Positions 1 through 8,287 of a stretch of 64,000 bases of DNA are shown piece after piece. This DNA is from Armatimonadota bacterium (lineage in GTDB: Bacteria > Armatimonadota > Fimbriimonadia > Fimbriimonadales > Fimbriimonadaceae), in the NCBI GenBank assembly GCA_020161505.1, contig JAIUNY010000001.1:186001-250000 (forward strand), written 5' to 3'. The notes beneath the pieces are model-generated. The model did not search any database and was not told the origin of the DNA. It was given only the letters and a program-made list of their open reading frames with translations. A program made the translations under genes and the position numbers. The first letter of the stretch is position 1. Every line of letters starts with the position of its first letter.

Positions 1-1691
1 TTCTGTTGGTGATTGTGGCGTTCAGCTACTACCAAACGATCCACGCGTACCCCGACAACGGAGGCACCTACATCGTCTCCACCGACAATCTCGGCCCGCT
101 TGCCGGACAGTTTGCGGGAGCCGCGCTGTTGGTTGACTACGTTCTCACCGTGGCGGTCTCGATCAGTGCCGGAGTTCAGGCCGTGATCTCCATCAACCAC
201 GGCGTCCAGCCGTATGCGGTTCCCATCGCGTGCGCAGCGGTCGGGTTTCTGTGCGTGATGAACCTGCGCGGAGCCAAGGAATCGGGGCTCGTCTTTGCGA
301 TTCCCACCTTCGGATTTGTCATTCTCGTGGCCGTTCTTGTCGGGCGGGCGATCTTCACGGGATTGCAGGAGCCCCATACTGCTCCAGTCCTGCCAGCAGG
401 CGACGGATTGCACTCGATGGGTGCCTTCCTCATTCTTCGCGGATTCACCGCTTCTTGTACCGCTCTCACCGGAACCGAAGCGATTGCCAACGGCGTGAAG
501 GCCTTCAAATCTCCGGAGGCCAAAAACGCTTCCCGGGCGCTGATCATGATGGTGGTGATGCTCGGCACGATGTTCATCGGCATCTCGTGGGCCGCGTGGC
601 ATGCGGGCATTGTGCCGAAGCACATGAGCGATCCGACTTACCAAACCGTGCTCGCTCAAATCGCGGAGCAGGAGTTTGGGCGGGGCTGGTTTTATGCCGC
701 GATCCTCATTGCCACCGCCGCGATTCTGTTTCTTGCCGCGAACACGGCTTTCGCCGATTTCCCGCGCCTAGCGAGCTTCATCGGTCGCGATGGATACCTG
801 CCGAGGCAGCTCAGTTCTCTCGGCGACCGCCTGGTTTACCAAAACGGGATCATCGTTCTGGCCATCGTCTCGATTTTGCTGATCGTCAAGTTCAACGCAG
901 ATCCCCACAAGTTGATCCCTCTGTACGCCTTGGGAGTCTTTGTGGCCTTCACTCTCAGTCAGGCCGGGATGGCGGTTCACTTCCTCAAAAAGCGGAAAAT
1001 GACGGTGTATCGGCACGACCGTGAACTTGCGGTCGGCGAGACATTGGACGAGGTGGCCTACCAGAAGCGCCGCCGCAAGCTCGCGATCCAGATGGCGATC
1101 AGCATCGTCGGCGCGATCACAACGTTCGTGGTGGCCTGCATCATTGTCGTCACCAAGTGGGAAGAGCGCGTGTGGATTGTCGTCATCGCCTTTGCGTTGC
1201 TGATGCTGATCTTCCGCATTGTGAAGGGGCACTACAACTCTTTGGCAAAGAGCCTGAGTCTGAGCCGAGCCGACGCGCTTCCGGAAATGCGGTCGGCGAC
1301 CCTGCTCCTCGTTCCGCGTCTTCACCGGGGCATTCTCCAAGCGATCAAATACGCACAGGTCACGGCGGACGACTGCCGGGCCCTGCATGTGAGCCTCAGT
1401 CACGAGCAGACGGCGAAGGTGAAAGACGACTGGGGTCACTTCGGCGCGGACATGCCGTTGGTGATCCTGGAGTCGCCCTATCGATCTCTGGTGAGCCCTT
1501 TGACCGATTACATCGACGAGATGCAGAGGGTGGACAAGAACTTGATGGTGACGGTGATCGTCCCACAAGCAGTACCGAAACACTGGTGGCAAGGTCTTTT
1601 GCACAACAACGCGGCGATCCAGCTCAAACTCGCCTTGGGCTCACGTAGAAACGTTGTGGTCACGAACGTCAGGTACTTTATCGAAAGCTGA
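1..1691 (+). CDS. KimA-like potassium importer (APC superfamily), 5' truncated
   Basis: The frame is open to the window edge, so the true start lies upstream; about 562 residues are visible. The first visible segment carries AYPDNGGTY, the substrate-site signature of APC permeases of the YdaO/KimA group, followed by many hydrophobic helices to about residue 400 and then a soluble tail. The tail ends in VVVTNVRYFIE, as in KimA-type proteins, whose C-terminal cytosolic domain binds c-di-AMP in Bacillus. Likely role: K+ uptake across the inner membrane. The next gene starts 7 nt downstream and encodes another USP-type domain, suggesting joint control. An ordinary amino-acid permease is the alternative; the long cytosolic tail argues against it. 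Confidence 0.8.
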   Translation, partial: LLVIVAFSYYQTIHAYPDNGGTYIVSTDNLGPLAGQFAGAALLVDYVLTVAVSISAGVQAVISINHGVQPYAVPIACAAVGFLCVMNLRGAKESGLVFAIPTFGFVILVAVLVGRAIFTGLQEPHTAPVLPAGDGLHSMGAFLILRGFTASCTALTGTEAIANGVKAFKSPEAKNASRALIMMVVMLGTMFIGISWAAWHAGIVPKHMSDPTYQTVLAQIAEQEFGRGWFYAAILIATAAILFLAANTAFADFPRLASFIGRDGYLPRQLSSLGDRLVYQNGIIVLAIVSILLIVKFNADPHKLIPLYALGVFVAFTLSQAGMAVHFLKKRKMTVYRHDRELAVGETLDEVAYQKRRRKLAIQMAISIVGAITTFVVACIIVVTKWEERVWIVVIAFALLMLIFRIVKGHYNSLAKSLSLSRADALPEMRSATLLLVPRLHRGILQAIKYAQVTADDCRALHVSLSHEQTAKVKDDWGHFGADMPLVILESPYRSLVSPLTDYIDEMQRVDKNLMVTVIVPQAVPKHWWQGLLHNNAAIQLKLALGSRRNVVVTNVRYFIES

Positions 1692-1698
1692 GAACCCC

Positions 1699-2535
1699 AT
1701 GATTGTTGAATCGCTCGAAGATGTGATTGTGCTCACCGGACCTCTCCGGGCGAATTTCTGGGAGGCGATCCGCACGGCGATTGCTCTCACCTTGCACCGT
1801 CACCCGACTGGCGTCATCATCGACTGCCACGGCATCAGCGAGATCAATGAATCGGGGGCCAAGACGTTCCAACAAGCCCTGGACTTTGTCCACCAGCACG
1901 ATTCTGCCCGGGTGATTTTTGCCCGCGTTCCGGATCATGTGATTGATGTGCTGAGAGAAGTTCCGGAAGTCCGGTCTCAACTCGCGATCACCGCGACGGT
2001 CGAGGAAGCCCGTCGATCTCTCGACCTCGTGGTTTCCGATCCCGAATCCGCCAAGCGGCTGGATCGGAAGAAGTCATTCAATCGACAGATCCTCGCGGTT
2101 CAGTGTCCGAATCATTACGATCCCCATGTGCTGGAGGTCACGACGGAGCTGATCAGCGACCGATTCGCCAAGCTGGTGATTGTGCTCCCGATCATGGTTC
2201 CCCGCGAACTCCCCTTGCAGGCTCCGATGCCGGAAGAGGAAGCCCGGGCGGAGAAGTTCATCCATGAAGCGAAAGAGCTCTTGCGGCATGAGAGTTTTGC
2301 CTACGAACTCCGCCTGGAACGCACGCGCGATCTCCCGACGCTCGTCGCCGAGACTGCGGAGGAAATCGACGCCGCGCACATCGTGATTGGCATCGCGGCG
2401 GATCACAGCGAAGACCAGGCGATGAACAAGGTCATTCGCAATGTCATGGATCGGGTCAACCGATCGTTGCTGTTCGTGCGCGGGAAGGTCGAGGAATCAG
2501 CGGAGACTGGCGCTCGCTTTTCGGAGACGGTCTAA
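1699..2535 (+). CDS. STAS domain - universal stress protein (USP) fusion
   Basis: 278 residues from the ATG at 1699. Residues about 1-115 resemble a STAS/anti-sigma-antagonist fold (VIIDCHGISEINESGAK, the usual phospho-switch loop region). Residues about 125-270 resemble a USP domain ending in VNRSLLFVRG, the typical final strand. Such proteins are cytosolic and regulatory. It sits 7 nt after the KimA-like importer, so it is probably co-transcribed and may sense nucleotide or stress state for transport. Its last 39 nt overlap the convergent sua5 gene. An upstream in-frame start at 1654 would lie inside the importer gene and is less likely. The function is inference from domains only. Confidence 0.7.
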   Translation: MIVESLEDVIVLTGPLRANFWEAIRTAIALTLHRHPTGVIIDCHGISEINESGAKTFQQALDFVHQHDSARVIFARVPDHVIDVLREVPEVRSQLAITATVEEARRSLDLVVSDPESAKRLDRKKSFNRQILAVQCPNHYDPHVLEVTTELISDRFAKLVIVLPIMVPRELPLQAPMPEEEARAEKFIHEAKELLRHESFAYELRLERTRDLPTLVAETAEEIDAAHIVIGIAADHSEDQAMNKVIRNVMDRVNRSLLFVRGKVEESAETGARFSETV

Positions 2536-3429
2536 GACCGCTTCCCATTGAGGCTCGTCCGGCGGCTCCTGGACGAAGATTGTGTCCGTTTCCGGCTTAT
2601 CGAGCCTCCGAAGCGCCGTGTAGAGCACGGCTCCGTACGCAATGGGATCATCCGGCATCTTGATCTGCTGAGGGTTCGCAGGCTCCTCAAAGCTCAAGCC
2701 GATTTGCCCTTCGGTGAGCGCATCGACCAAAACCACTCGCGCATTGGGAGCATAGTGCCGACGGTACATCCCGGGAGACTTGCGCACATCCGGCGGAGGG
2801 TTCAGGCCAAGCGGGCGGCCCGTGATTGCCTGGATGTCCGCACGGGTGATCGCGCCGGGGCGCAGGATGCGGGGCGTATCGTCGGTGAGATCCAACACCG
2901 TGCTTTCCAAGCCGACTTCACAAGGGCCACCATCGAGAATGACATCGACTTCGACCAGGATTTCTGGGTCGATGTCTTGGGCTCGGGTGGGGCTGAGCGC
3001 CATAAAAACGTTTGCGCTCGGGGCGGCGATCGGCCGTTCCGCTTGCCGGATCACATCCAGGGCGACCCGGTGACGGGGCATCCGGACGGCAACTGAATTG
3101 AGCCCTCCGGTGGTCTCCATCGGCACTTCGGGACGCTTCGGCAGAACCAGAGTCAGCGGCCCTGGCCAATACTTCTCCGCGAACTTCTTGGCGAGGGGCG
3201 GGATGTCTTGGGCGACCATTTCCAGCATGTCCCAATCGCTGATGTGGACGATGAGTGGATTGTCAGAGGGGCGGCCTTTGACTTCAAAAACGCGCATCAC
3301 TGCGTCTTTGTTCAGGGCGTCGCAGGCGATGCCGTAGACCGTTTCGGTGGGGATCACCACCACACCGCCTTGCCGAATCGTGCGCGCGGCGGTCTGAATC
3401 GCCTCAGGTGTGGGGGTGAGGATGCTCAT
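2497..3429 (-). CDS. sua5: L-threonylcarbamoyladenylate synthase (Sua5/TsaC)
   Basis: 310 residues. Makes threonylcarbamoyl-AMP from threonine, bicarbonate and ATP for the t6A37 tRNA modification. The YrdC domain shows PTETVYG (27-33), KGRPSDNPL (51-59), SVAVRMPRH and PSAN. The C-terminal Sua5 extension is present, announced by SPGMYRRHYAP, so this is the long Sua5 form and not the short TsaC. The chosen ATG at 3429 gives MSILTP; a start at 3441 is also possible. It overlaps the 3' end of aroE by about 26 nt and is the last gene of the hisN-ruvX-mltG-yqeG-aroE operon. Confidence 0.93.
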   Translation of the reverse strand: MSILTPTPEAIQTAARTIRQGGVVVIPTETVYGIACDALNKDAVMRVFEVKGRPSDNPLIVHISDWDMLEMVAQDIPPLAKKFAEKYWPGPLTLVLPKRPEVPMETTGGLNSVAVRMPRHRVALDVIRQAERPIAAPSANVFMALSPTRAQDIDPEILVEVDVILDGGPCEVGLESTVLDLTDDTPRILRPGAITRADIQAITGRPLGLNPPPDVRKSPGMYRRHYAPNARVVLVDALTEGQIGLSFEEPANPQQIKMPDDPIAYGAVLYTALRRLDKPETDTIFVQEPPDEPQWEAVLDRLRKASASLR

Positions 3430-4246
3430 AGACCGCCGCAAGCATATCCGTTCGAGGGGCTTCTTTGCCCGTCCACCAGGTGAAGGCTAGGGCCGCTTGC
3501 TCCACGAGCATCGCTCGTCCGTCCGCGTGGCGCAGGCCGTGGGAGGCCGCGTCCTGCTGAAATCGGGTCAGGCCATCGGTGTAGGCGATGTCGTACGCAA
3601 GCAGATTTTGGGCAGCTGATGGCCAGGGGATCGGCAGGCTTTCCGCACTCAGGCTTGCGCTCGTCGTGTTGATGAGAGCGGCGCAGTAGGTCGGCGAAAC
3701 CTCTGCCACGACCTCGATTCGTGCTCCCGGAATGAGTTCAGCTGTGCGCTGCGCGAGATCATCCGCTTTGCTTTGCGTTCGATTCCAGAGACGCAACCGG
3801 AACCCAGATTGGGCCAAACCCACAACCAGCGCCTTCGCCGATCCACCCGCCCCGAGCACGTGAATCAGCGCGCCGGGCTCGATCTCGAATCCTCGCAGGG
3901 TGGAGAGAAAAGCGGGGACGTCGGTGTTCGTGCCGAATCTCGTGCGGATATCGAGCGTGTTGAGAGCCCCGTAGACCGCATCGCGAGGCTCGGTTTCGGC
4001 CCAGGCAAAGGCTTCTTCCTTGAGCGGGAGCGTCACGTTCACGCCCCGATACCGAAGGGACTCAAGATGCGCGAGGGCAGCCTCAAGCTCACCAGTGGGA
4101 ACCCGGATCGCGTGGTACGTCAAAGGCAATCCATAGGCTGCATAGGCCGCAGCGTGGATCCGCGGGGACCGTGAATGGTGGATCGGATCGCCGAGGACGG
4201 CGAAGTCCCCCGGGGGAGCATCCCGCCATTCAAACCAGTTGTTCAT
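3404..4246 (-). CDS. aroE: Shikimate dehydrogenase
   Basis: 280 residues, normal for AroE. Reduces 3-dehydroshikimate to shikimate with NADPH in aromatic amino-acid synthesis. Visible motifs: substrate serines in HSRSPRIH (S25, S27), NVTLPLK with catalytic Lys76, TNTD with Asp109, and the nucleotide-binding GAGGSAKA near residue 131. Its start ATG overlaps the stop of the upstream yqeG/GtrA gene by four bases (ATGA), implying translational coupling. A yqeG-aroE neighbourhood is also known from Bacillus. Confidence 0.94.
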   Translation of the reverse strand: MNNWFEWRDAPPGDFAVLGDPIHHSRSPRIHAAAYAAYGLPLTYHAIRVPTGELEAALAHLESLRYRGVNVTLPLKEEAFAWAETEPRDAVYGALNTLDIRTRFGTNTDVPAFLSTLRGFEIEPGALIHVLGAGGSAKALVVGLAQSGFRLRLWNRTQSKADDLAQRTAELIPGARIEVVAEVSPTYCAALINTTSASLSAESLPIPWPSAAQNLLAYDIAYTDGLTRFQQDAASHGLRHADGRAMLVEQAALAFTWWTGKEAPRTDMLAAVYEHPHPHT

Positions 4247-5328
4247 TTCTGCTTAAACGTCCAGAGTCTCTGGGCGTTGAAGTTCCAGATGAACCCGGCG
4301 ACGATGCCCACCGCACTGCCGGCAACCCAGTCCAGAACAGGATTGCGGTCGGCAAGGCGATTCGCGACCGTGCCGACAAACACGGAAATCAGCATCCCGA
4401 TGAGGGCAACGATATAGAACTGCGCAACTTGTTTGCCGGTAATTTTTCGATCGGTGACCTGGAACGTGAAGGTTCGATTCAGGAGGTAACTCACGAGGAT
4501 GGCGATCATCGTGCCGGGAAACATCAACGGGGCGTAGGCGGCATCGCTGAGATGCTTCGCATCGAGCGGCCAGCCCAGGTTGAAACTGTTGATGACCCAC
4601 GTTCCAACGGTTTCCTTGAGCGGCTTCCCGTTGAACGACAGTCCAAACATGAAAAGTGCATGGATCCCTCGGTCGATGACGGTGACCGTTCCGCCGACCA
4701 AGGCAAACTTCAGAAGCTGCTGCACCACCTCGTGCCGGAAGAACCCAGGACGATCTTCGGCATCGGCGCCTTCAGCTTGGAAGTAGCGGTAAAGCAACCG
4801 CCCGACAACACGCTCGCCGTTGCGACTAACCAGCTTCGTGCCGATGAATTCCTTTTTGCCGAGAGGCCGCACCCAGATCGCATCGATTCCCGCCCGGTTC
4901 GCGCCCCAGATATCCGTGAAAAGTTGATCGCCGATCATCACGCAGTCGGCGGGAGACATCTTATACTTCTCCATGGCAAGGTGGTACATCTTGGGGTTCG
5001 GCTTGAACTTATCCCGGATGAAATCAACCTTCATGGACTCACAAAGTTTCTCCAGCCGCTCGGGGTTGCGCGTATTGCTGAGGATGCAGAGCTCGAATCC
5101 CAGGTCGCGCGCCGCCTGGAGCCAGGCCGTCGTGGATGCGGGGATTTCCTGACTCTTCCAAGGAAGGAGCGTGTTGTCAACATCCAGCAATATCAGCCGC
5201 TTGCCAGCGGCTTTCAGGGCATGGAGATCCACTTCTTCAAGCGAGTGGAGAGACTCGTTCGGGCTAAATCGCCGGAGCGCCGTCGGGACGCGCTCCTTGT
5301 CAAAGCTCCCAGCCTTAAAGTGCCTCAA
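4243..5328 (-). CDS. Fusion: YqeG-type HAD phosphatase + GtrA-like membrane domain
   Basis: 361 residues from a TTG start at 5328. That start has AGGAGG four bases upstream and forms a TTGA overlap with the mltG stop; a GTG at 5355 is the alternative. Residues about 20-190 are a HAD-IIIA phosphatase: DVDNT (D49 and D51 are the nucleophile and acid), the SNTR motif, the motif-III lysine in KFKPNPK and GDQLFTD. Residues about 205-361 form four hydrophobic segments typical of GtrA/DPMS-type membrane proteins, with YLLNRTFTF and FIWNFNAQRLWTF. YqeG and GtrA are normally separate proteins. The fusion suggests phosphatase activity at the membrane, perhaps on a lipid-linked sugar precursor; that is inference. 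It is coupled to aroE by ATGA. Confidence 0.85.
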   Translation of the reverse strand: MRHFKAGSFDKERVPTALRRFSPNESLHSLEEVDLHALKAAGKRLILLDVDNTLLPWKSQEIPASTTAWLQAARDLGFELCILSNTRNPERLEKLCESMKVDFIRDKFKPNPKMYHLAMEKYKMSPADCVMIGDQLFTDIWGANRAGIDAIWVRPLGKKEFIGTKLVSRNGERVVGRLLYRYFQAEGADAEDRPGFFRHEVVQQLLKFALVGGTVTVIDRGIHALFMFGLSFNGKPLKETVGTWVINSFNLGWPLDAKHLSDAAYAPLMFPGTMIAILVSYLLNRTFTFQVTDRKITGKQVAQFYIVALIGMLISVFVGTVANRLADRNPVLDWVAGSAVGIVAGFIWNFNAQRLWTFKQK

Positions 5329-6326
5329 GCACCCTCCTGGCGAGCTTCGCGCCACTCCGCCCGAGCCTTACGGATGTTCGCGAGGTGATCGCTGTAGGTT
5401 CGGCTAAAGATGTGGGATCGATCGGGGCGAGCCACGTAGAACAGGTACGGATGCTTCTCTGGCTGAATGGCGGCCAGGATTGAACTTGCCCCGGGGGATC
5501 CAATCGGGCCAGGAGGGAGCCCGGCGTTGAGATACGTATTGTAGGGCGACTCGACGCTGCGTACCACTCCGGGGCCGAGTTCCTTCCATTCGCCGAGGGC
5601 ATAGAGGACGGTGGCATCGATTTCGAGCCTCATGCCACGGTCGATTCGGTTCTGAATCACGCCAGCGACCCGGGCTCGCTCGGGCTCCAGAGCTGCTTCA
5701 AGCTCCACCATAGATCCGATGATGACCGCCTTGTGGAGATCACTCTCCCCGATCTTGCTGGCGACCTTTTTCTCAAAGGCCTGGAGTTGGCGCCGGATCA
5801 CCCCTTCGGCCCCGAGCTCGGGCGGGAGCTCGTAGGTGTCGGGGTAGAGATAGCCCTCAAGCGACTTCTCGGGAAGCTTGAACGAAACGACGTCCTTGAA
5901 CTTCTCTGGCTGACTTGCCAGCTCGATGTACTCCTCAGCTGTGCAGACGTTCTTTTCTTCGAGGCGCGCGGCAACGCGGCTGATCCACCATCCTTCAGGA
6001 ATACGCACCATCTGTTTGATCGGAGTGCGCATCGACTTGTGGATTTCTTCACTGGTCATGCCGGGACGGAAGAGGTAGGTGCCATCCGCTGGCGCGGCGT
6101 TCTTGTTGTCGATTCGGGCCATCAGGCCGAACGCACGAGCATTTCGCAGCACCCCTTTTTCTTCGAGCTGCTTTGCCGCACCATTGAAGGACTGCCCCTC
6201 CCAGCGGATGTAAAACTCTTTGCCGGGTGCGGTCGGCGAAGTTTCGCGGTTCAGCCAAGTGATGCCCGCAAGGGCAAGGGCCACACCGATGAAGAGGCCG
6301 AGGAGGAGTTTCGCCACTTTGCTCAT
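5325..6326 (-). CDS. mltG: Endolytic murein transglycosylase MltG
   Basis: 333 residues, the standard length. Cleaves nascent glycan strands in the periplasm and may act as a terminase of peptidoglycan synthesis. A single N-terminal membrane anchor (about 7-25) is followed by a LysM-like region and the YceG catalytic domain, with the hallmark EGYLYPDTY (157-165) and catalytic Glu208 in GSMVELEAALEPER. The C-terminal NAGLPPGPIGSPG signature is intact. The start ATG overlaps the ruvX stop by four bases. ruvX next to mltG is a common bacterial arrangement. Confidence 0.95.
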   Translation of the reverse strand: MSKVAKLLLGLFIGVALALAGITWLNRETSPTAPGKEFYIRWEGQSFNGAAKQLEEKGVLRNARAFGLMARIDNKNAAPADGTYLFRPGMTSEEIHKSMRTPIKQMVRIPEGWWISRVAARLEEKNVCTAEEYIELASQPEKFKDVVSFKLPEKSLEGYLYPDTYELPPELGAEGVIRRQLQAFEKKVASKIGESDLHKAVIIGSMVELEAALEPERARVAGVIQNRIDRGMRLEIDATVLYALGEWKELGPGVVRSVESPYNTYLNAGLPPGPIGSPGASSILAAIQPEKHPYLFYVARPDRSHIFSRTYSDHLANIRKARAEWREARQEGA

Positions 6327-6736
6327 GACTGGTTCTGCTGATGGAATCGTTGGAGGATGACGCAGGCGGCTTCGCTGTCTCTCATTTTCTTACGCGTGGC
6401 GGCACTGAGCCCGGAATCGAAGAGGTGATCTTCCGCTTCATGGGTGCTCAGAGACTCGTCAGCGTACCGCACGACAAAGCCTTGATCTTCCAGGATCGCG
6501 CCGAATCGGCGGACAACTTTGGACTGCGGAGTCTCCTCGCCCTCAAGCAAGGGAAGCCCGAGGACGATCAGGGTGGCCTCTTCTTTCTTGGCCGCCGTTC
6601 CCACCAACGCTGCATCTTTACTCAGGGTTCCGATCGCCTGGAGGGTTGGCAGAGGCCGCGGGAGTCCGCTCGAAAGATCCATCGCGGCAAGGCCAATCCG
6701 GGCTTTGCCGAGATCGACACCGAGAGCGCGGCTCAA
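6323..6736 (-). CDS. ruvX: RuvX/YqgF family Holliday-junction resolvase-like nuclease
   Basis: 137 residues. RNase H-fold enzyme of the YqgF family, implicated in pre-16S rRNA 5' processing and possibly Holliday-junction resolution. Visible: first acidic residue in GVDLGKARIGLA (D8), the strand VLGLPLLEG, the acidic ESLSTHEAE and the C-terminal RDSEAACVIL aspartate. Cytosolic. It sits between hisN and mltG with four-base overlaps on both sides. Confidence 0.92.
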   Translation of the reverse strand: MSRALGVDLGKARIGLAAMDLSSGLPRPLPTLQAIGTLSKDAALVGTAAKKEEATLIVLGLPLLEGEETPQSKVVRRFGAILEDQGFVVRYADESLSTHEAEDHLFDSGLSAATRKKMRDSEAACVILQRFHQQNQS

Positions 6737-7515
6737 GACGGATCCTCCCCAAAGGCCTCAAGCATCGTCCGATGGTGCAGAGGAGCCGCCGAAATGAGTT
6801 CCAGAGAGCCGTTGGCGTGAGCTGGCTCCAAAGGACTCCGGCCCGCAAAGGTGCTCGCCACCGCCCCTGCCTCGCTGAGAATGGGGAGAAGGGCAGAGAC
6901 ATCCCAGCGGCTGACGACTGGGTCGATCATGGCGGCGGCGCGGCCGCTTGCCACCAGCATGTGCCCGTAGGCATCGCACCAGGTGCGCGTGCCCATGGTC
7001 AGGCTGGAAAGGTGTTCCAGGCCACGGAGTCGGTTGTACTTCAGCAGTCCGTTGAGTCCAGCGTGGGCGATGATGAGCTTACGCAGGTCGGTCTCGGTGG
7101 TTGCTTGGATGGGGCGTCCGTTCCAGAATGCACCACCGCCCTGCTCTGCATAGAACAGCTCGTTGAGTGCGGGGAAGTAGCACACGCCGAGAATAGGCTG
7201 CCCGGCTTGCTCGTAGGCGAGCAGAGTTGCATAGAGCGGAACCCCAGTCACAAACGACTTGGTGCCGTCGATCGGATCGACCACCCAGCGGTCGTCGCTG
7301 GCTCCGGTGAGGCCCTGCTCCTCGCCGAGGATTGTCTCGCCGGGGAAGTGTCCGCCCAGATACTGGCGGATACTTTCTTCGGCGTTTTTGTCGGCGATGG
7401 TCACTGGGGAGAGATCGCCTTTGAGCTCAAGCCCAACGCCGGTTTGATAGTGGGCCAGAGTGCTTCGCCCGGCAGAAAGGGCGGCCTGAATCGCGTGATG
7501 GAGCCGGGGCGACAT
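6733..7515 (-). CDS. hisN: Inositol-monophosphatase family phosphatase, probably histidinol-phosphatase
   Basis: 260 residues. Mg2+-dependent, Li+-sensitive sugar-phosphatase fold. The metal ligands are visible: GEEQG (E65/E66), DPIDGTKSF (D80, D83) and the late WDVSALLPIL aspartate. The DPIDGTKSFVTGVP form is typical of the HisN-type histidinol-phosphatase branch rather than SuhB or CysQ, but substrate cannot be settled from sequence alone. It is the first gene of the six-gene minus-strand operon. No clear TANNNT box or SD lies before its ATG. Confidence 0.85.
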   Translation of the reverse strand: MSPRLHHAIQAALSAGRSTLAHYQTGVGLELKGDLSPVTIADKNAEESIRQYLGGHFPGETILGEEQGLTGASDDRWVVDPIDGTKSFVTGVPLYATLLAYEQAGQPILGVCYFPALNELFYAEQGGGAFWNGRPIQATTETDLRKLIIAHAGLNGLLKYNRLRGLEHLSSLTMGTRTWCDAYGHMLVASGRAAAMIDPVVSRWDVSALLPILSEAGAVASTFAGRSPLEPAHANGSLELISAAPLHHRTMLEAFGEDPS

Positions 7516-7578
7516 GCACCGCTATTTTGGCAGACCCGGAGAGGCATCGCTCGCAACGACTGGGGCGAAGCGGGAGTG

Positions 7579-7584
7579 TAGACT
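7579..7584 (+). promoter_or_regulatory. -10 box TAGACT for trhA
   Basis: TAGACT ends 6 nt before the ATG at 7591 and no Shine-Dalgarno sequence is visible. Transcription would begin at or next to the start codon. Confidence 0.5.
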
Positions 7585-7590
7585 AGGGGT

Positions 7591-8235
7591 ATGGCAACGA
7601 GCGTGAGGATACGAGAGCCATTCAACGCGCTCTCCCATTTGGCGGGCGCGATTCTTCTCGGATTGGGCTCGATTGTCCTCGTGATTTCGGCGATCTCGAA
7701 CCCGATGGCCGCGATGGCTTTTGCCATCTTCGGACTCGGTGCGGTGTTCATGTTCACCAGCAGCTCGCTCTATCACTGGCTGAAGCTGGACTACCAGTGG
7801 CTCCAGAGAATGGATCACTGCGCGATTTATGTGATGATCGCCGGATCCTACACTCCCATCGCCTTGCTGGCTCTGCCAAACCCGACCCAGCAGATCGTTT
7901 TGGCGATTCAGTGGGGGCTCGCCCTGATTGGCGTCGTCGTCGCGGCAACACGAGAGAAGACTCCGACCCCTTTGCGTCTCACCTTGTACCTCGTCATGGG
8001 CTGGATGATCGTGGCTCTGATCCCGCAGCTTCGGATGGGGATGCCGATCTCGGGGATCGCCTGGATGGTGGCGGGCGGTGTGAGCTACACGGTTGGCGCC
8101 GTGGTCTACGCAAGCAAGAAACCCACCCTCTGGCCCGGGAAATTCGGCTTCCACGAGCTCTGGCACGTGTTTGTGCTGGGCGGAGCGATCTGCCACTTTG
8201 TCGTGATGGCAATCTTAAGCAACTCGATTCCTTAA
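7591..8235 (+). CDS. trhA: TrhA / hemolysin III family membrane protein
   Basis: 214 residues with seven hydrophobic segments. Member of the bacterial PAQR/YqfA group, linked to membrane-fluidity homeostasis. The conserved metal-site residues are present: SSSLYH (Ser and His in helix 2), MDHCAIYVMIAGSYTP (Asp) and FHELWHVF with two late histidines. Inner-membrane location. It stands alone, divergent from the hisN operon. The start is supported by a TAGACT box 6 nt upstream. Confidence 0.92.
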   Translation: MATSVRIREPFNALSHLAGAILLGLGSIVLVISAISNPMAAMAFAIFGLGAVFMFTSSSLYHWLKLDYQWLQRMDHCAIYVMIAGSYTPIALLALPNPTQQIVLAIQWGLALIGVVVAATREKTPTPLRLTLYLVMGWMIVALIPQLRMGMPISGIAWMVAGGVSYTVGAVVYASKKPTLWPGKFGFHELWHVFVLGGAICHFVVMAILSNSIP

Positions 8236-8287
8236 GAAGATAGAGTCCGGGCAGCCTGTGGGACCGACTTTTCTGCGACAATGAGGC

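Noticed and set aside
4171-5388. 405-codon plus-strand open frame
   Set aside because: Antisense to the yqeG/GtrA fusion gene with intact HAD motifs.
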